From Tetrahymena thermophila SB210 (taxonomy: Eukaryota > Ciliophora > Oligohymenophorea > Hymenostomatida > Tetrahymenidae), in assembly GCF_000189635.1 (NCBI RefSeq), contig NW_002476559.1:2088252-2152251 (forward strand): DNA of 64,000 bases, given 5' to 3'. Shown piece after piece: positions 1 to 11,798 of the stretch. Both the position numbers and the translations under genes were made by a program. A model generated the notes under the pieces. The model made no database searches and was not told the origin of the DNA. It worked only from the letters and a program-made list of their open reading frames with translations. How positions within the stretch are numbered: position 1 is the first letter of the stretch; each line of letters opens with the position of its first letter.

Positions 1-613
1 TAGCAAATAAGATAATGTCGAAGTAACTAAATTAACTAATTAGATTATCAATATCAGTAGATAATGCACAATTAGGTAGACCTGAGCATCTCTTAGCAGT
101 TAAAATTAATTCTGTTTATGGCTATCTCAAAGTAACAAGCTACAAATTCTGTCCGTTACTGTCTTTCGCTTAGCTAAAATCAGGGCAATAATAGATAGCC
201 AAATTAGGATCAGAGTTCTAGCAATACTTTAATGGTATATTGATTTTCTGAGATGTTTTGTGATCATAATAGTGAACTTCAAAAATGAGATAGACTAAGT
301 TATTGGCTTGTTATATTGCATCCAAGGATCCATCAGTACCACTGAAATATTAGAATGCGAATAGATCTTAGGTTAAGTTAAATGTATGTTTGTTAAAGTT
401 CATCGTTTGAAGGTATGCTACACTAGGCTCAATTTAATTACTTCCATACTAGTATGCCAAGAATCCAAAGTAACCAAAAGAAAAAGCATGGATGAGTAAA
501 GATACAACTGCACCTTTTTTTGTTCTTTTAGGGGCTTAATAAGAAGAAGCAAACTTATCAAAGTTTGACAAAATGTCTTTCCCTTCGCTGAAAAGTTAAG
601 TTATGAATTGCAT
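1..613 (-). CDS. Putative transmembrane protein, 5' part of gene (runs off the window)
   Basis: An open frame with no TGA runs on the minus strand from an ATG at 613-611 to the window edge, giving about 204 residues; the 3' end lies outside the window. After a short polar N-terminus there is one hydrophobic segment at about residues 40-60 (SLLIHAFSFGYFGFLAY), followed by a polar, probably lumenal or extracellular region with several cysteines. This layout, with a single membrane anchor near the N-terminus and then a long Cys-containing domain, is common among ciliate transmembrane proteins of unknown function. TAA and TAG occur repeatedly as glutamine codons, and in-frame TGA first appears only upstream of the ATG. 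I do not recognise a family and assign no function. The reading frame is well supported by amino-acid composition. Confidence 0.7.
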
Positions 614-3544
614 GTTTCTTATTATATTTTTTATTTATTTTGAATTATATCAAATTATGCGAAAAATCACTCAGCATTTAAAGTAACCTAGCTATCATTC
701 AACGTTAATTCTAGGAAACATAAATAAATAAATAATTAAGTAAGTGAGTGAGTTATTTAGCTGAAATAAAATTAAATAAAAAAACTAAAATTATAATTTT
801 CATATTAATTATTTGATTAAATAAAAGATGTTTGTATTTTTTTATTTATTTATTTAGATTTTTTTAAATCAGGAGAATGTTTCAGTGAGTATGTTTTTTA
901 ATTTTTTATTAATTAAATTTGAGATTACAATTTTACTTTTTTATCAAAAATCTCTTAAAATAGTATTGTTAATTAATTAATTAATTAATTATTTGATCCA
1001 TTAACTAATTGATTAATGCTATTGTTTTATTTGTAACAAACAAATCCAATTTTTAAAATATGAGTATTGTATGGTAATAAAAATAGTTTATATTGTAAGA
1101 AGAATTTATATATATATAGTACCCTAAGGTACTGCCTTTTTTCAAGTCTACATACACGAATAATAATAAGATTTATATTTTTTAATAGTTTCAAACTAAT
1201 TATTGAGTGAGATTGCTATGTTACACTGGCTTACTTACTTTACTTTGTTGTAAAGGATATATTAAAGAATAAATTAAAGTAATAAAATAAATAGAAAAAC
1301 TTAAGAAACATTTTTAAAAATATTTTGAATGTCTATCTGCCTATCTTTATGTTAAAGCGCATTGAAACAATTAAAAATTAGTAACTAAATATGAATTAAA
1401 AGTTAAGGAAAAGTTAGTAATGATTGATCGATCTTAATTAATTAATCAATCAGTTATAGTTCATGAAAATTAAAATAAACCAATCAAGGTAAACAAAAAT
1501 TTTTGAGATTTTCTTTTGAAATAGTTTGTAAGATAAATTAATTAATCAAAAAATGCAAAGGGTGAGTTTAAAATTATGACTGTAAACTTTTAAAAAAGGA
1601 AATATTAGAATATCATAAAAACACAAAGGAAGAAATTCTTTTTGTATAGAATCCCAAAAACTAAACTAGTTTTATTTTAAAACTAATTTAGAAGTCCTTC
1701 TAATATTATTCAATATTTTTAGAATAGTTTTATTTTTACATTTATAGCTTGTTAATTTTGTAAAATGAAATCATTAGTTTTTAAATTGGCATAGCTGCTT
1801 GCTTACACCTAAGAAAAAATTTATTTGTTTTCTTTTATTAAGTTATTATATTTTTATATATTTATTTACTAATTAGCTTAGGTTGCTTTATTGAGAGAGT
1901 AAATTTTATTTCTGAAGGGCTGAATAAATTTTATAAAAGACTAATTTGATTTAGATTTATTTCTAGTTGTAAAGAAATTTTTTTCTGCATTTGTTGTGGG
2001 TAAATGTGTATTAAAATTTTTGCACACATTGCTCACATATTAAACAAAATGCTATGAATTTATAAATTATTAGTTTTTTTTAGATAGAATAGGTCAGTTT
2101 ATAAATAATATCAAATTTTTAGCAATATTTCAAATTACAAATCATCTACTTTAAATATTTAGATATCTATTAGATTACTTAGCAAGTTTTGTTTAATTTA
2201 CTTGGCATTTACAATTTTTATAAAAATAAGATAAAATGTGGTCTAACGATTCTTTTATTTACTTACTTACTAAAAATCATCTTCAATAAATTAATTAAAA
2301 AATCAAATAGCCACTAAGATTTTTATTTATTTTTTATCATTTAGAACACATTTCAGATTTAAATAAAATAAAAATTTACTTCTAATTTTTAAGAGAAGTT
2401 CTAGGATTGATTAACTGTAATCAATATTGCCTAATTTTCAAAGAGAAAAACAATACGCTTTTATAAACACATTTATTTCTTTTGTGTTAGATTAGAAAAT
2501 GAGCATTAAACAATAGTTTTAGATTTTAACTAATAAATAAATAGCTACTCACATATCACATTTATTCTAAATATTTAATAGTATGTAAATTAATTTATTT
2601 ATTTAAGATTTATTTGTAATAAGTTTACCGGATATCACATCACTAAATTTTTTCTAATAAATAAAATTTAGATTTTAAATTTATGTAATTGTGAGAAAAA
2701 AATTTGAAATTAAGAGAACATTTATTTTTCTGTTTTTTCACAATCGTGATTATTTAATTGATAGAAAGTTAATTAAAAAAAATTTAATTTAGAAGAATCA
2801 TCTTGCTAAAATGACGTAGAAGAAAAATAAAAAAGTAAAAATCTGATTATTGCGTTGGTCAATTTTTAAAAATAAACCTACTTTCATTACTTTAAAATAA
2901 AAAAATAGGTTTTATATTTGAATAATTAATAATAAAGTAAACTTTTTATAAGTATTAATGAAAAAATATTTAATAATGTTCTTATTTTTTTATATATTTT
3001 ATGTTTTTAGGTAAATAAATTAAAACATTTTACGGTCAAGGAATAATTTTATGACTATATACCCTAAAAATAATCTTTAAACATCATTGTCTTAGTGCAA
3101 TAAAAATACATTTACCCCTTTAAAATTATCAATTAAATTCCAAAAAAATATTATATTTTAATATTAAATATACAAATATATTTATTATTCATTTATTTAT
3201 TAATACATACGTATATACATAAATACATACATTTTGATTTACTCTTTTTATTACTTAAGCTATTAAAGTTAAATTGAAAAACTCTGCAAATCGTTTCAGT
3301 TTTTTTAATCATTTTAAATAATATTTTTATTCTTAAGTAATGTAATAAGCTATTGCATTTTAAGAAAAAATATATTATTTTTACAGGCTTGTTTGTACAC
3401 ATCTCAATTAGCCTAAATAAATTTTGTAATTTAAATATCTAAGACTAAGCCTTTTGGATTAAGTGTTTTGAGATCAATTATGAATTAATTAAATTAAGAA
3501 AAGTACTGCTTTTAAATAATCAAGAAACTAAAGTACCAAGCTTA
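614..3544. other. AT-rich intergenic region, no gene seen
   Basis: Nearly 3 kb of A/T-rich sequence with simple tracts (TTAAT, TTTA). No frame has convincing coding composition. It separates divergently transcribed genes, so it should hold the promoters of both. A short perfect hairpin (6-base arms, 4-base loop) at 1118-1133 followed by a T run is probably chance. Confidence 0.5.
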
Positions 3545-3625
3545 ATTTACAAATCATATAATATTTGTTCCTTTCATTTATAACAATCAAACATTGATTA
3601 AATTTAAGCAAAATTTCTATCACAT
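3545..3625 (+). repeat. Degenerate third copy of the 96-base element
   Basis: This stretch shares an ordered series of short matches with the two strong copies downstream: ATCATATAA, then ATAACAATCAAACATTGAT, then TTTAAGC. It lacks the GCGC ends. It may be an older copy of the same element. Confidence 0.35.
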
Positions 3626-3762
3626 ATTACTTAAACTACTATTTTTTTTTCATTTAAAATTACTTCATCAAAAATAAAAAGATTGCAATACGTTTTACAA
3701 AAGATCATAAAACTTAAAAATAAATAAAATATCTTCTTTATTTTGTAAAACTTTAAATGAGG

Positions 3763-3858
3763 GTGATTAAAGCGCTAAATCAAATTTAAAGATCATATAA
3801 GTATAAATAATTTTACAATCATAACAATTAAATATTGATAAAATATAAGCGCGAAACT
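3763..3858 (+). repeat. Conserved ~96-base element, copy 1
   Basis: Begins GTGATTAAAGCGCTAAAT and ends ATATAAGCGCGAAACT. It matches the copy at 4249-4345 at all but about six positions, while the flanks do not match. Both ends carry a GCGC core, rare in this AT-rich intergenic DNA, and the ends could pair weakly (GCGCT with AGCGC). It is followed by a T run. It may be a small RNA gene, a regulatory element or a tiny mobile element; the sequence alone does not decide. Confidence 0.6.
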
Positions 3859-4248
3859 TTTTATTGCAAAATTCTAAAGCAAAATGATTCTAAGAGTATT
3901 TTGAGTTCATTTCAATAATAAAACTACATATTTAGTGATTTTCAAAATTTGGAAATGCATTTTATTTTTTTTGAATTATAATCGTGCGTGAATTAATTTT
4001 AGCACTCATATTATTGTAAAACAGATAATTTTATATTATATAATGGGTCTTAACATTTTTTTTAGATGGTGAGGAAATAAAAAAATCAATAAAGAAAAAT
4101 TAGATTTGTTTTTTTTTAAGATTATTGCACATTCATGTTAACCTTATTTCTGTAATTAAAAATCTAAAAATAATATTTTTAATTCAAATTTTTGAGATCA
4201 AATAAATACATATTAAGTTGAAGATACTTACTTGTTTTATATAATGAA

Positions 4249-4345
4249 GTGATTAAAGCGCTAAATCCAATTTAAAGACCATATAAGTATAAATAATTTT
4301 TTCAATCATAATAATTGAATATTGATAAAATATAAGCGCGAAACT
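4249..4345 (+). repeat. Conserved ~96-base element, copy 2
   Basis: Second strong copy, in the same orientation as copy 1 and about 485 bases downstream of it. It ends about 105 bases before the ATG of the kinase-like gene, so a promoter role for that gene is possible. See copy 1 for the shared sequence features. Confidence 0.6.
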
Positions 4346-4450
4346 AGAATTACAATTTATAAAAGCTTTTTTCTTCATCTAAGATAATTTTTTAAAAAAT
4401 AAAACAGATACTAATAACTAAAAAAAAATAAAAATAAAAAATTATCATAA

Positions 4451-6733
4451 ATGTCTTCCTAATTGTGTGAAACCTTAAATGAACTTGGAGAAACTAATTC
4501 TCATTACTTAAAGAGTTGTCTAAAAGCCTACAAACCTCACTTCGTCGTTGAATATTTTGAAGAATTCCAGAAATCTTATTTTTTAAATTGCAACTATGAT
4601 GACGATTGCATTTAAGAATACAGAAGAAATAGTAAAATGAGATACATAAAAGTGTTTGACTAAAAATAAAATGTAAAAAAGCTATTAGTCATCTTTCATT
4701 AAAAGTGTATATTTCAGCATGACCTGATAATTTTAAATGAAATTTTTAATAGTACCTTAAAAGGTGATCTGATATTGAATCTTTACGATTCTTACTTCTT
4801 GGATCCAGAAGGTTCTTTCTATGTCTTTGAAACTGAATACTATGATCTCAATTCTGAAGTATTATCTTAAGATTGCAATGTTCCAACAGTTTAAATTGAA
4901 AAGATTATGAAAAAGTAATTAAATCACATTTTTTAGTTGCTGGGTTGCAATAATCAAGACTATCAAGCTTCTGTTCCTATTTATGTTAATTTAATTAGTG
5001 AAAACCAAATTTAAGTCAAACTTAACATCTTTGATTTTTTTGAGTAAATTTAAACCTTAATAATAGAAAAGCCATATTACTATATCTAAAACACCTAAAA
5101 AAATTAAGAGGTTAAACAAATGTTTGAAACAATTAAAATAGATGAAAATTTGATTTCGATAATCAATAAATAACTTTCTAATTATGAATAAAATGCTTTC
5201 TTACCATACTCAAATTAAAATTTTTTTGAAAAGATATAATAAATTAGCTCTAAAGATAAATTAACACATTCTTTAAGGATATTCGAAGTTATTTCATAAC
5301 ACTAATAATACAAAAATTTTGAGATACTTTCATTAAATAAGAATCCCTTTGAATTGAAACTAACAAAAAGAAACAAAAGTATTTTATTAATAGGAATTAA
5401 ATTCAAAACTGCTTTAGAGGCACAAGCAACGGAAAAAGAGTATTTAAAGCTTAATTTGCTTCAAGGAAAGTTCAAGTCGAATTTGATAGACACATAAGTT
5501 TTTGAATTAGAATGCTGTAATTATTTATTGCTTGAATTTGAATACAAAAATTATGATACTTAGTAATTTTAATCAATGACATAACTAATACTGAAAAATT
5601 AAGCTAACGGAGATGACGAAAAAGGTACGAAGGATAGAAAGGCATTTGATTTTCTTCAAAAATTGATAGAAATTAGTTATGAACTCTATACAAAATATAA
5701 TATTAAAATAACAAATGTAGACCCTGATAAAATTCTGGTTTAATAGTAAAATGTTTAATAAAATATTGACGTCTTTATTATTAATACATAGAGTTTGTAA
5801 AACTATACAAGTGAGTATATTAAATTAATATCTAAAAGTTTTGAGATTTTAAACTTTAATTACTCAGCTAGTATAACATTTACAAGTGGCGGTTATACCC
5901 CTGATATTCATCATTATTATAAAATAGTTTCATTTTTTGAAATGATATCTAATTCTACAATAGAAAATGCAAAAAAAATATAAATTTCATATAATAATAT
6001 TAGAAAGATGCTTGAAATACTTGCAATAGTAATAGAAGAAAATTAAAATGGTTATGATTTTTAACTGAGAGTATGTCAAAACAATCCTTATAAGCTATCT
6101 ATTGATTTTTCTTATTCTTCTTCTTATTATCATACTTAAGAGAAAATGATAACATAATTAAAAAAATCTTTAGCCTTTTTGATAAAAAATTAAGAAATCA
6201 TACAAAAATTAGAGTTTAAAACTATTGTTTAATCTTAATTTCTAAATCTAAATAATTCTTAGAGTATGCTAAATTCATCATAGCTTTAATAAGACAGTTT
6301 AATGCTTTTAGATAAAAAGATCCTTGAAGAAATAGGACTTAAAAATACTCTAGGCTACAATAGTTATAATATTGGTTTATCTGTTTGCCAATATCTTAAA
6401 AATTTATAAATTTTATCTCTCGAATTCAGACCGGAATTTAATTTTAATATAGTGAATCAAGATTCTAATTTCTTGAGGTTATCTGAATAGATAATAAGTT
6501 TAGAGTTAAATTTTTAATCAAATAATGAGAACATAATCAATCTTATATCGTAATTATAGCAGTATAAGAATCTTAATACTCTGCACATTACTATATCCGA
6601 TTAATATATTCACATAAAAAAGTTAAAATAACTTATCAAGAAAAATTAAAGGCTAGTCCTAATTTAATTTAAATTCGATTGGTTTGCAAATAGAACTGCA
6701 AAAATAGATAATACAATGGGTTTTTTCTTTTGA
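4451..6733 (+). CDS. Kinase-like / leucine-rich-repeat type protein (function uncertain)
   Basis: A single uninterrupted frame of 760 codons runs from ATG to TGA with many TAA and TAG glutamine codons. The product is hydrophilic. The first two thirds contain alternating charged and hydrophobic blocks; around residue 420 the order DFLQKLIEISYELYTKYNIK then NVDPDKILV resembles the catalytic-loop region of a protein kinase, but without a clear HRD or DFG motif. The last quarter has LRR-like periodicity (LQILSLEF, ISLELNF, LNTLHITIS, LVLIQFKF). Ciliates have a large family annotated as 'kinase domain protein' with degenerate kinase cores and LRR-like tails, and this gene resembles it. If the kinase region is real it is probably a pseudokinase. 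The coding call is secure; the family call is an inference. The start is the first ATG of the frame and follows an A-rich leader. Confidence 0.75.
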
Positions 6734-7246
6734 AAAATTAAATTTAAATTATGGTTTAATTGTTTGTTATTTTAATATATTTTAACAAAAATAAAAAATA
6801 TATATAATCGTAAGTACATATATGCCTTTAGATTTTTTAAAATTAAACATTTTTTTATATCAACTAATATTAAATAAATATTTTTGATTAAAAAACTTTG
6901 ATTAATTGATTGATTGATTAACTACAATGAATGAAATTTATAAATTAAATTTATTAATAATAATTTCTGATGAAAAGATTTATATTTTCTTCAAAAAGTC
7001 TTAAAATGATCATTTGTTAAGTCATTTAAATTATTCTTTTAATTTACTAATTACTTAAAAATAATGTAAACATTGCACCAAAAATCTTAGTGTGTCGCAT
7101 CACCATAAAAGAAATATCTTTTGACAGGTCCTAAAAAAATTGATATCAGTAAAAGAATTTTGCTAATTGCACTCTCTTAAAAAAATTAAAGATAAAGAAA
7201 TTTAATTGAAATTTAATAAACACAAAATACATTTCATATTTTAAAA
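6734..7246. other. Intergenic, no gene seen
   Basis: AT-rich spacer between the kinase-like gene and the first SDR gene. It must carry the SDR1 promoter; I see no distinct motif. Confidence 0.5.
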
Positions 7247-8209
7247 ATGATCAAATAAATTTTAGAAAAGGCAGACGAATTTGTAATCTAACACAAAAGA
7301 GTAGTAGGTGCACTTGCCTTCTTGTATGCTGCTCGTTTAGCTACTAAATCTCTAGGATCAATCTTTGGACTTATCAACAGATAATTGATTCCTGGATTTA
7401 ATTTGATTGAAAGATATGGTAAAGGATCTTATGCTGCAATTTCTGCTTGCACTGATGGCATTGGAAAAGGTTTTGCTCTCGAATTGGCAAGAAGAGGTTT
7501 CAATCTTGTCATGTTCATTAGAAATGCTTAGAAAGGTGAAGCATTAGCTGAAGAAATTAGAAATACCATAAACAAAGACATTGATGTTGTTATTGTTGAA
7601 GTTGATTTCCAAAAGATTTTAAATCCTGGAACAATCGAAGCTGCTATTGAAAAGGTAAAGGGCATAGATATTAGCATTTTAGTTAACAATGTAGGAATGT
7701 ACATCAATAATCCTGCATTTGAACTTTAAACAAATACTGAAATTTACAACATCATTTCTATGAATATTGGTGCCTAAGCTTTATTAACAAGAGGATTAAT
7801 TTCTTAAATTTCAAGCAGAAAGCAAAAAGGAGCTATTATTAATCTCTCTAGCGTTACCTCTCTTACCCCACTTGCAGGCTTCATTTTATATGGAGCTAGT
7901 AAGCTTTTTAATGACTACTTCAGCAGAGCTCTTGAAGAAGAATATAAGGGAAAACTTGACGTTATTTCTGTCAAACCTGGCTGGGTTGCAACTCCAATGA
8001 CTGATAAAATGAAAAAGAAGTAATTAGAAATAACTCCTTAATAATGCGCCTCAAGTGTCTTAAGATAACTAGGAAGAATCAGTGTTACAGCTGGACATTT
8101 CTAACATGAAATTGCTACTTTTGTTCAATTAAAAACTTAAAATAAAATCAATAATGTTATGCGTAGAGTTATCACAAACATATTGAACAAAGATAAATCA
8201 TAATCTTGA
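7247..8209 (+). CDS. SDR copy 1: 3-ketoacyl-CoA reductase / 17-beta-HSD12-like (subfamily A)
   Basis: Intronless, 320 residues, the usual length of this family. An N-terminal hydrophobic stretch (about residues 19-32) suggests an ER membrane anchor. The NADP-binding turn reads SACTDGIGKG (66-75); the classical TGxxxGxG has Ser-Ala in place of the first Thr-Gly. The NNVG motif is at 147-150, the active-site serine region INLSS at 198-202, and the catalytic Tyr and Lys in YGASK at 215-219. KPGWVATPMT follows at 243-252. These motifs and the C-terminal block with GHFQHEI match very-long-chain 3-oxoacyl-CoA reductases and steroid 17-beta dehydrogenases, so a role in fatty-acid elongation or sterol/lipid reduction at the ER is expected. 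The exact substrate cannot be told. It is the first of seven tandem copies on the same strand. Confidence 0.9.
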
Positions 8210-9223
8210 AATTTAATTATCTTAATAAGCTAAAAAATAAATAAATAAATATCTTTAATTTTATGAATTTTGTATTTTCTACAAATCTTCTATTTTTCTA
8301 AATCTAATTATTAATCAATAATGAATGCATTTTTTAGAGCATTTTTATTTTTAATATTTATTTTTCTAGAATATCATCAATCTTTTTTATATTCATTAGT
8401 TTTCTACTTTAAATTAATTAATTTAGAAATAGTTGAATTATATTTTTTCCAAATTATATTTATATCTACTATCAACTTTACAACTAAGACTGATCTATAT
8501 ATAAAAAGCTTAAAAACCTTGATTTAAAACTAGATCTAAAATTTTAAATATCTTAATAGAGATAATTTAGATATAATTTATTATTTAATAAATTTTTAAT
8601 TTAAAATTTTTATTTATTATTAAATTAAATTTCGATTTCTTCAAATCAAAATATTTTATTTTCTAATTTTGTTTAAATCAATAAAATAGGAAAATTTATT
8701 TTTGATTAGAAATGTTTTATCTGTGTTAACATAGTTTGTGATTATGTAAAATGAAGAGTGATTTTTTAGATAATGTATCTTTACTTAGTCAAAAAATCAT
8801 GCATGCAACTCCAAATTTTCAAAATTTACTTATTAAATAATTATTTTCATAAACTTCTCAAAAAAAAATAATCAGCAAAAATTGAAAATATCACATTAAT
8901 TTATTTTCATTCAAATATTTTTAATTGAAAAAATTTATAAATTTTATGTTTCATATAGAAGGATTTTGCCTTTAAAATGTACTAAAAAATAAATATATTT
9001 AGATTCATTTAAAAAATTTTAATAGATAGATTCTATAAATCTTAAATGAAACGAAAAATTATATTAATATCTTAAATTTAATTTTTTGGATATCAAAAGT
9101 TAGGATTTGATTTATTATTAAAAATAAATAAGTAAATAAATAAATAGATAGAAAAATTCTGACTAAAATAGTTGATTTTTTGTAAAAAAAATTAAAAAAA
9201 CATAAACTTCATTCATTTTATAT
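8210..9223. other. Intergenic between SDR copies 1 and 2
   Basis: About 1 kb of AT-rich DNA. A 68-codon frame at 8321-8527 has hydrophobic, low-complexity composition and no homologue in the other inter-SDR spacers, so I do not call it a gene. Confidence 0.5.
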
Positions 9224-10171
9224 ATGATTAAATAAATTTTAAATAGAGCAGATTCATTTGTAGATTAAAACAAAAGATTTGTAGGCGCCCTGGCATTCTT
9301 ATATGCAACTAGTTTGGCAACTAGATCTTTAAAAAAAGTGTTAGGCTTTTTAGCTGGTTAATTTATTCCTGGCTATAATTTAACTTAAAGATATGGGAAA
9401 GGATCTTATGCTGCAATATCTGCTTGTACTGATGGTATAGGTAAAGGATTTGCTCTAGAATTAGCAAGAAGAGGCTTTAATCTGGTGATGATGATTCGAA
9501 ATGCTAAGAAAGGAGAAGTTTTGGCTGAAGAAATAAGGAAAACGATTAATAAAGACATAGATATTCGAATTGTTGAGATCGATTTCTAAAACATTTAAAA
9601 CCCAGGCGTAATTGAAGCTATAGTTGATTAGTTGAAAGGATTAGATATAAGTATTTTAGTTAATAATGTCGGAAAGCTACTTCACGGTTCCTTTGAAATT
9701 TAAAATTTTACAGAAATAAATAATCTTATTTCTATGAATTGTGGTGCCTAAGCTTTATTGACTAGAGGACTAATTTCTTAACTATTGTAGAGAAAGTAAA
9801 AAAGTGCAATTATTAACCTCTCAAGTTTATCGTGCAACTAACCAATGGTAGGGTATGCTATGTATGGAGCAAGCAAAAGCTTTAATGATTATTTTAGTAG
9901 ATCCCTATCTGAAGAGTATAAAGGTAGACTTGACATTTTATCTGTTAGACCAGGCTGGGTTACTACTCCTATGACTGATGGAATAAATGAAAAGTTCTTT
10001 GAAATCACAGCTGAGTAGTGTGCAAGTAACGTGCTAAGATAGCTTGGAAGAACCAATCTTACTTTTGGTCACTATAAACATTAGATTACTGCTTACTTTA
10101 GTGAATTAGTTATTGACATACTAAACAATGATAGTCGTAAGAAGCTTTAAAACTCAAACAAGTCTTAATGA
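9224..10171 (+). CDS. SDR copy 2: 3-ketoacyl-CoA reductase / 17-beta-HSD12-like (subfamily A)
   Basis: Intronless, 315 residues, collinear with copy 1. Visible motifs in order are the hydrophobic N-terminal segment, the altered glycine turn SACTDGIGKG, NNVG, the serine region INLSS, the catalytic YGASK, and RPGWVTTPMTDG. It ends in a short Lys/Asn/Ser tail. All residues of the Ser-Tyr-Lys active site are present, so the protein should be enzymatically competent apart from the unusual Ala in the cofactor turn that all paralogues share. Codon use is a little more A+T rich than in the subfamily B copies. It sits about 1 kb after copy 1 and 0.7 kb before copy 3, each with its own spacer and presumably its own promoter. 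Confidence 0.9.
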
Positions 10172-10847
10172 ATGAGTTTTTATGGAAAAAAAAATTTAAT
10201 TCGCTTAATTTAAATCTGACATAAAGCTAGCTATTTATCTATCTATCTATCTTATATCATTTTTTATTTTGTAGTTAATAATTTTTTTTATTTCTTTTTA
10301 ATTTATCAAACAAAAAATGTTGAAATTATTTTTTTTAAAGTAATCATTTAATTATTTTTAATACATAAAATATTTTTGCTATCCATTAATATCATAAAAA
10401 AAATTAAGAGGGATATTGAGAATTTTAGACTACTTATGATAATAGTTATTAATAACCACCTTCATATGATATAATTTTTTAAAAATAATTATAGAAAAGC
10501 TTCCCTCAGGTATATTTTTAGAACTCTAAAAAAAGAGGATAGAGTAATATGGTATATTTAGAAATAATCCAGAATTATTCCAATTAATAAAACCTTGTCT
10601 TCTTTACTATTTACTTTCAATTTTATTATTTATTTATGGAATGGAATTGACATTTCATGAAAATTTATTTAGAAAAAAAACATAAAATTTCACGATTATA
10701 AATTATATAGAAATATCTTAAATTATCAATACATTTATTTATTTAGATATCCAATAAAAAATTAGATATCTTTTATACAAAAATTTAGCTTAACTCATAT
10801 CAGAAAAAATATAAATAAACCTCAATCTAATTTATAGACTAAAAAAA
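10172..10847. other. Intergenic between SDR copies 2 and 3
   Basis: AT-rich. From about 10735 to the ATG it resembles the sequence upstream of SDR copy 4 (about 20080-20185), including CCTCAATCTAATTTA just before the start. It is part of the duplicated unit and probably includes the promoter. Confidence 0.55.
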
Positions 10848-11798
10848 ATGATTGAATCCATTTTAAAAAAGGCTGATCAATTCGTTGACAAAAATAAAAG
10901 ACTTGTTGGAGCACTTGCCTTATTTTATGCAGCCGGTTTGGTAACTAAATCTTTAGGAAAGGTTTTAGGTTTTATTAATAGATAATTTATTCCTGGCTAC
11001 AATTTAATACAAAGATATGGGAAAGGATCATATGCAGCAATATCTGCTTGTACAGATGGTATTGGTAAAGGAATTGCTCTTGAATTAGCTAGAAGAGGTT
11101 TCAATCTTGTCATGCTGATTAGAAATGTTAAGAAAGGGGAAGCTTTGGCAGAAGAAATAAGAAAATCAATTAAAAAAGAAATAGATATTTAAATTGTAGA
11201 AATAGATTTCTAAGCAATTTAAAACCCAGGAGTTATCGAAGCTATTGTAGAGAAAGTCAAAGGATTAGATATAAGCATTTTAGTAAACAATGTTGGATAT
11301 CTTATTAATGGATCATTTGAAAAATAAACTTATTCTTAGATAAATAATCTTATATCTATGAATATAGGGGCATAAGCTTTATTGACTAGAGGATTAATTA
11401 GCTAATTATTGAATAGAAAACAAAAAAGCGCTATAATTAATCTTTCTAGCATGTCTAGTTACTTTCCAGTTGCAGGTTTTGCTATGTATGGAGGAAGCAA
11501 GAGTTTTAATGATTACTTTAGCAAATCTTTATCAGAGGAGTATAAGGGTAAACTAGATGTTTTATCAGTCAAACCAGGTTGGGTTAATACTCCTATGACT
11601 GATGGAATATAAGACAAGTTTTTAGAAATAACACCTGAATAGTGTGCAAGCAACATACTAAAATAGCTTGGAAGAACCAATTTTACTTACGGTCACTACA
11701 AACATGAAATCACAGCTTTACTTACTTATCTTACTATAGATATGGTAAATAATTTACAACGTAAGAATATTTAAAGTGCTATCAATTAAAAATCTTGA
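10848..11798 (+). CDS. SDR copy 3: 3-ketoacyl-CoA reductase / 17-beta-HSD12-like (subfamily A)
   Basis: Intronless, 316 residues. Closest to copy 4, with which it shares most codons and matching flanks. Motifs in order: N-terminal hydrophobic segment, SACTDGIGKG cofactor turn, NNVG, INLSS, catalytic Tyr/Lys in YGGSK (copies 1 and 2 have YGASK), then KPGWVNTPMTDG. The C-terminal LGRTNFTYGHYKHEI block aligns with the segment near the end of HSD17B12-type enzymes. Read with the standard code the gene would break into short frames at glutamine TAA/TAG codons; with TGA as sole stop it is continuous. It is the last copy before the 8.4-kb block that splits the SDR array. Confidence 0.9.

Noticed and set aside
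1118-1145. Terminator-like hairpin followed by T run
   Set aside because: Six-base arms in AT-rich DNA can occur by chance, and intrinsic terminators are not used by eukaryotic Pol II.
8321-8527. Open frame of 68 codons between SDR copies 1 and 2
   Set aside because: Hydrophobic low-complexity composition (Phe, Ile, Leu, Tyr) as expected from AT-rich noncoding DNA; no counterpart in other inter-SDR spacers.
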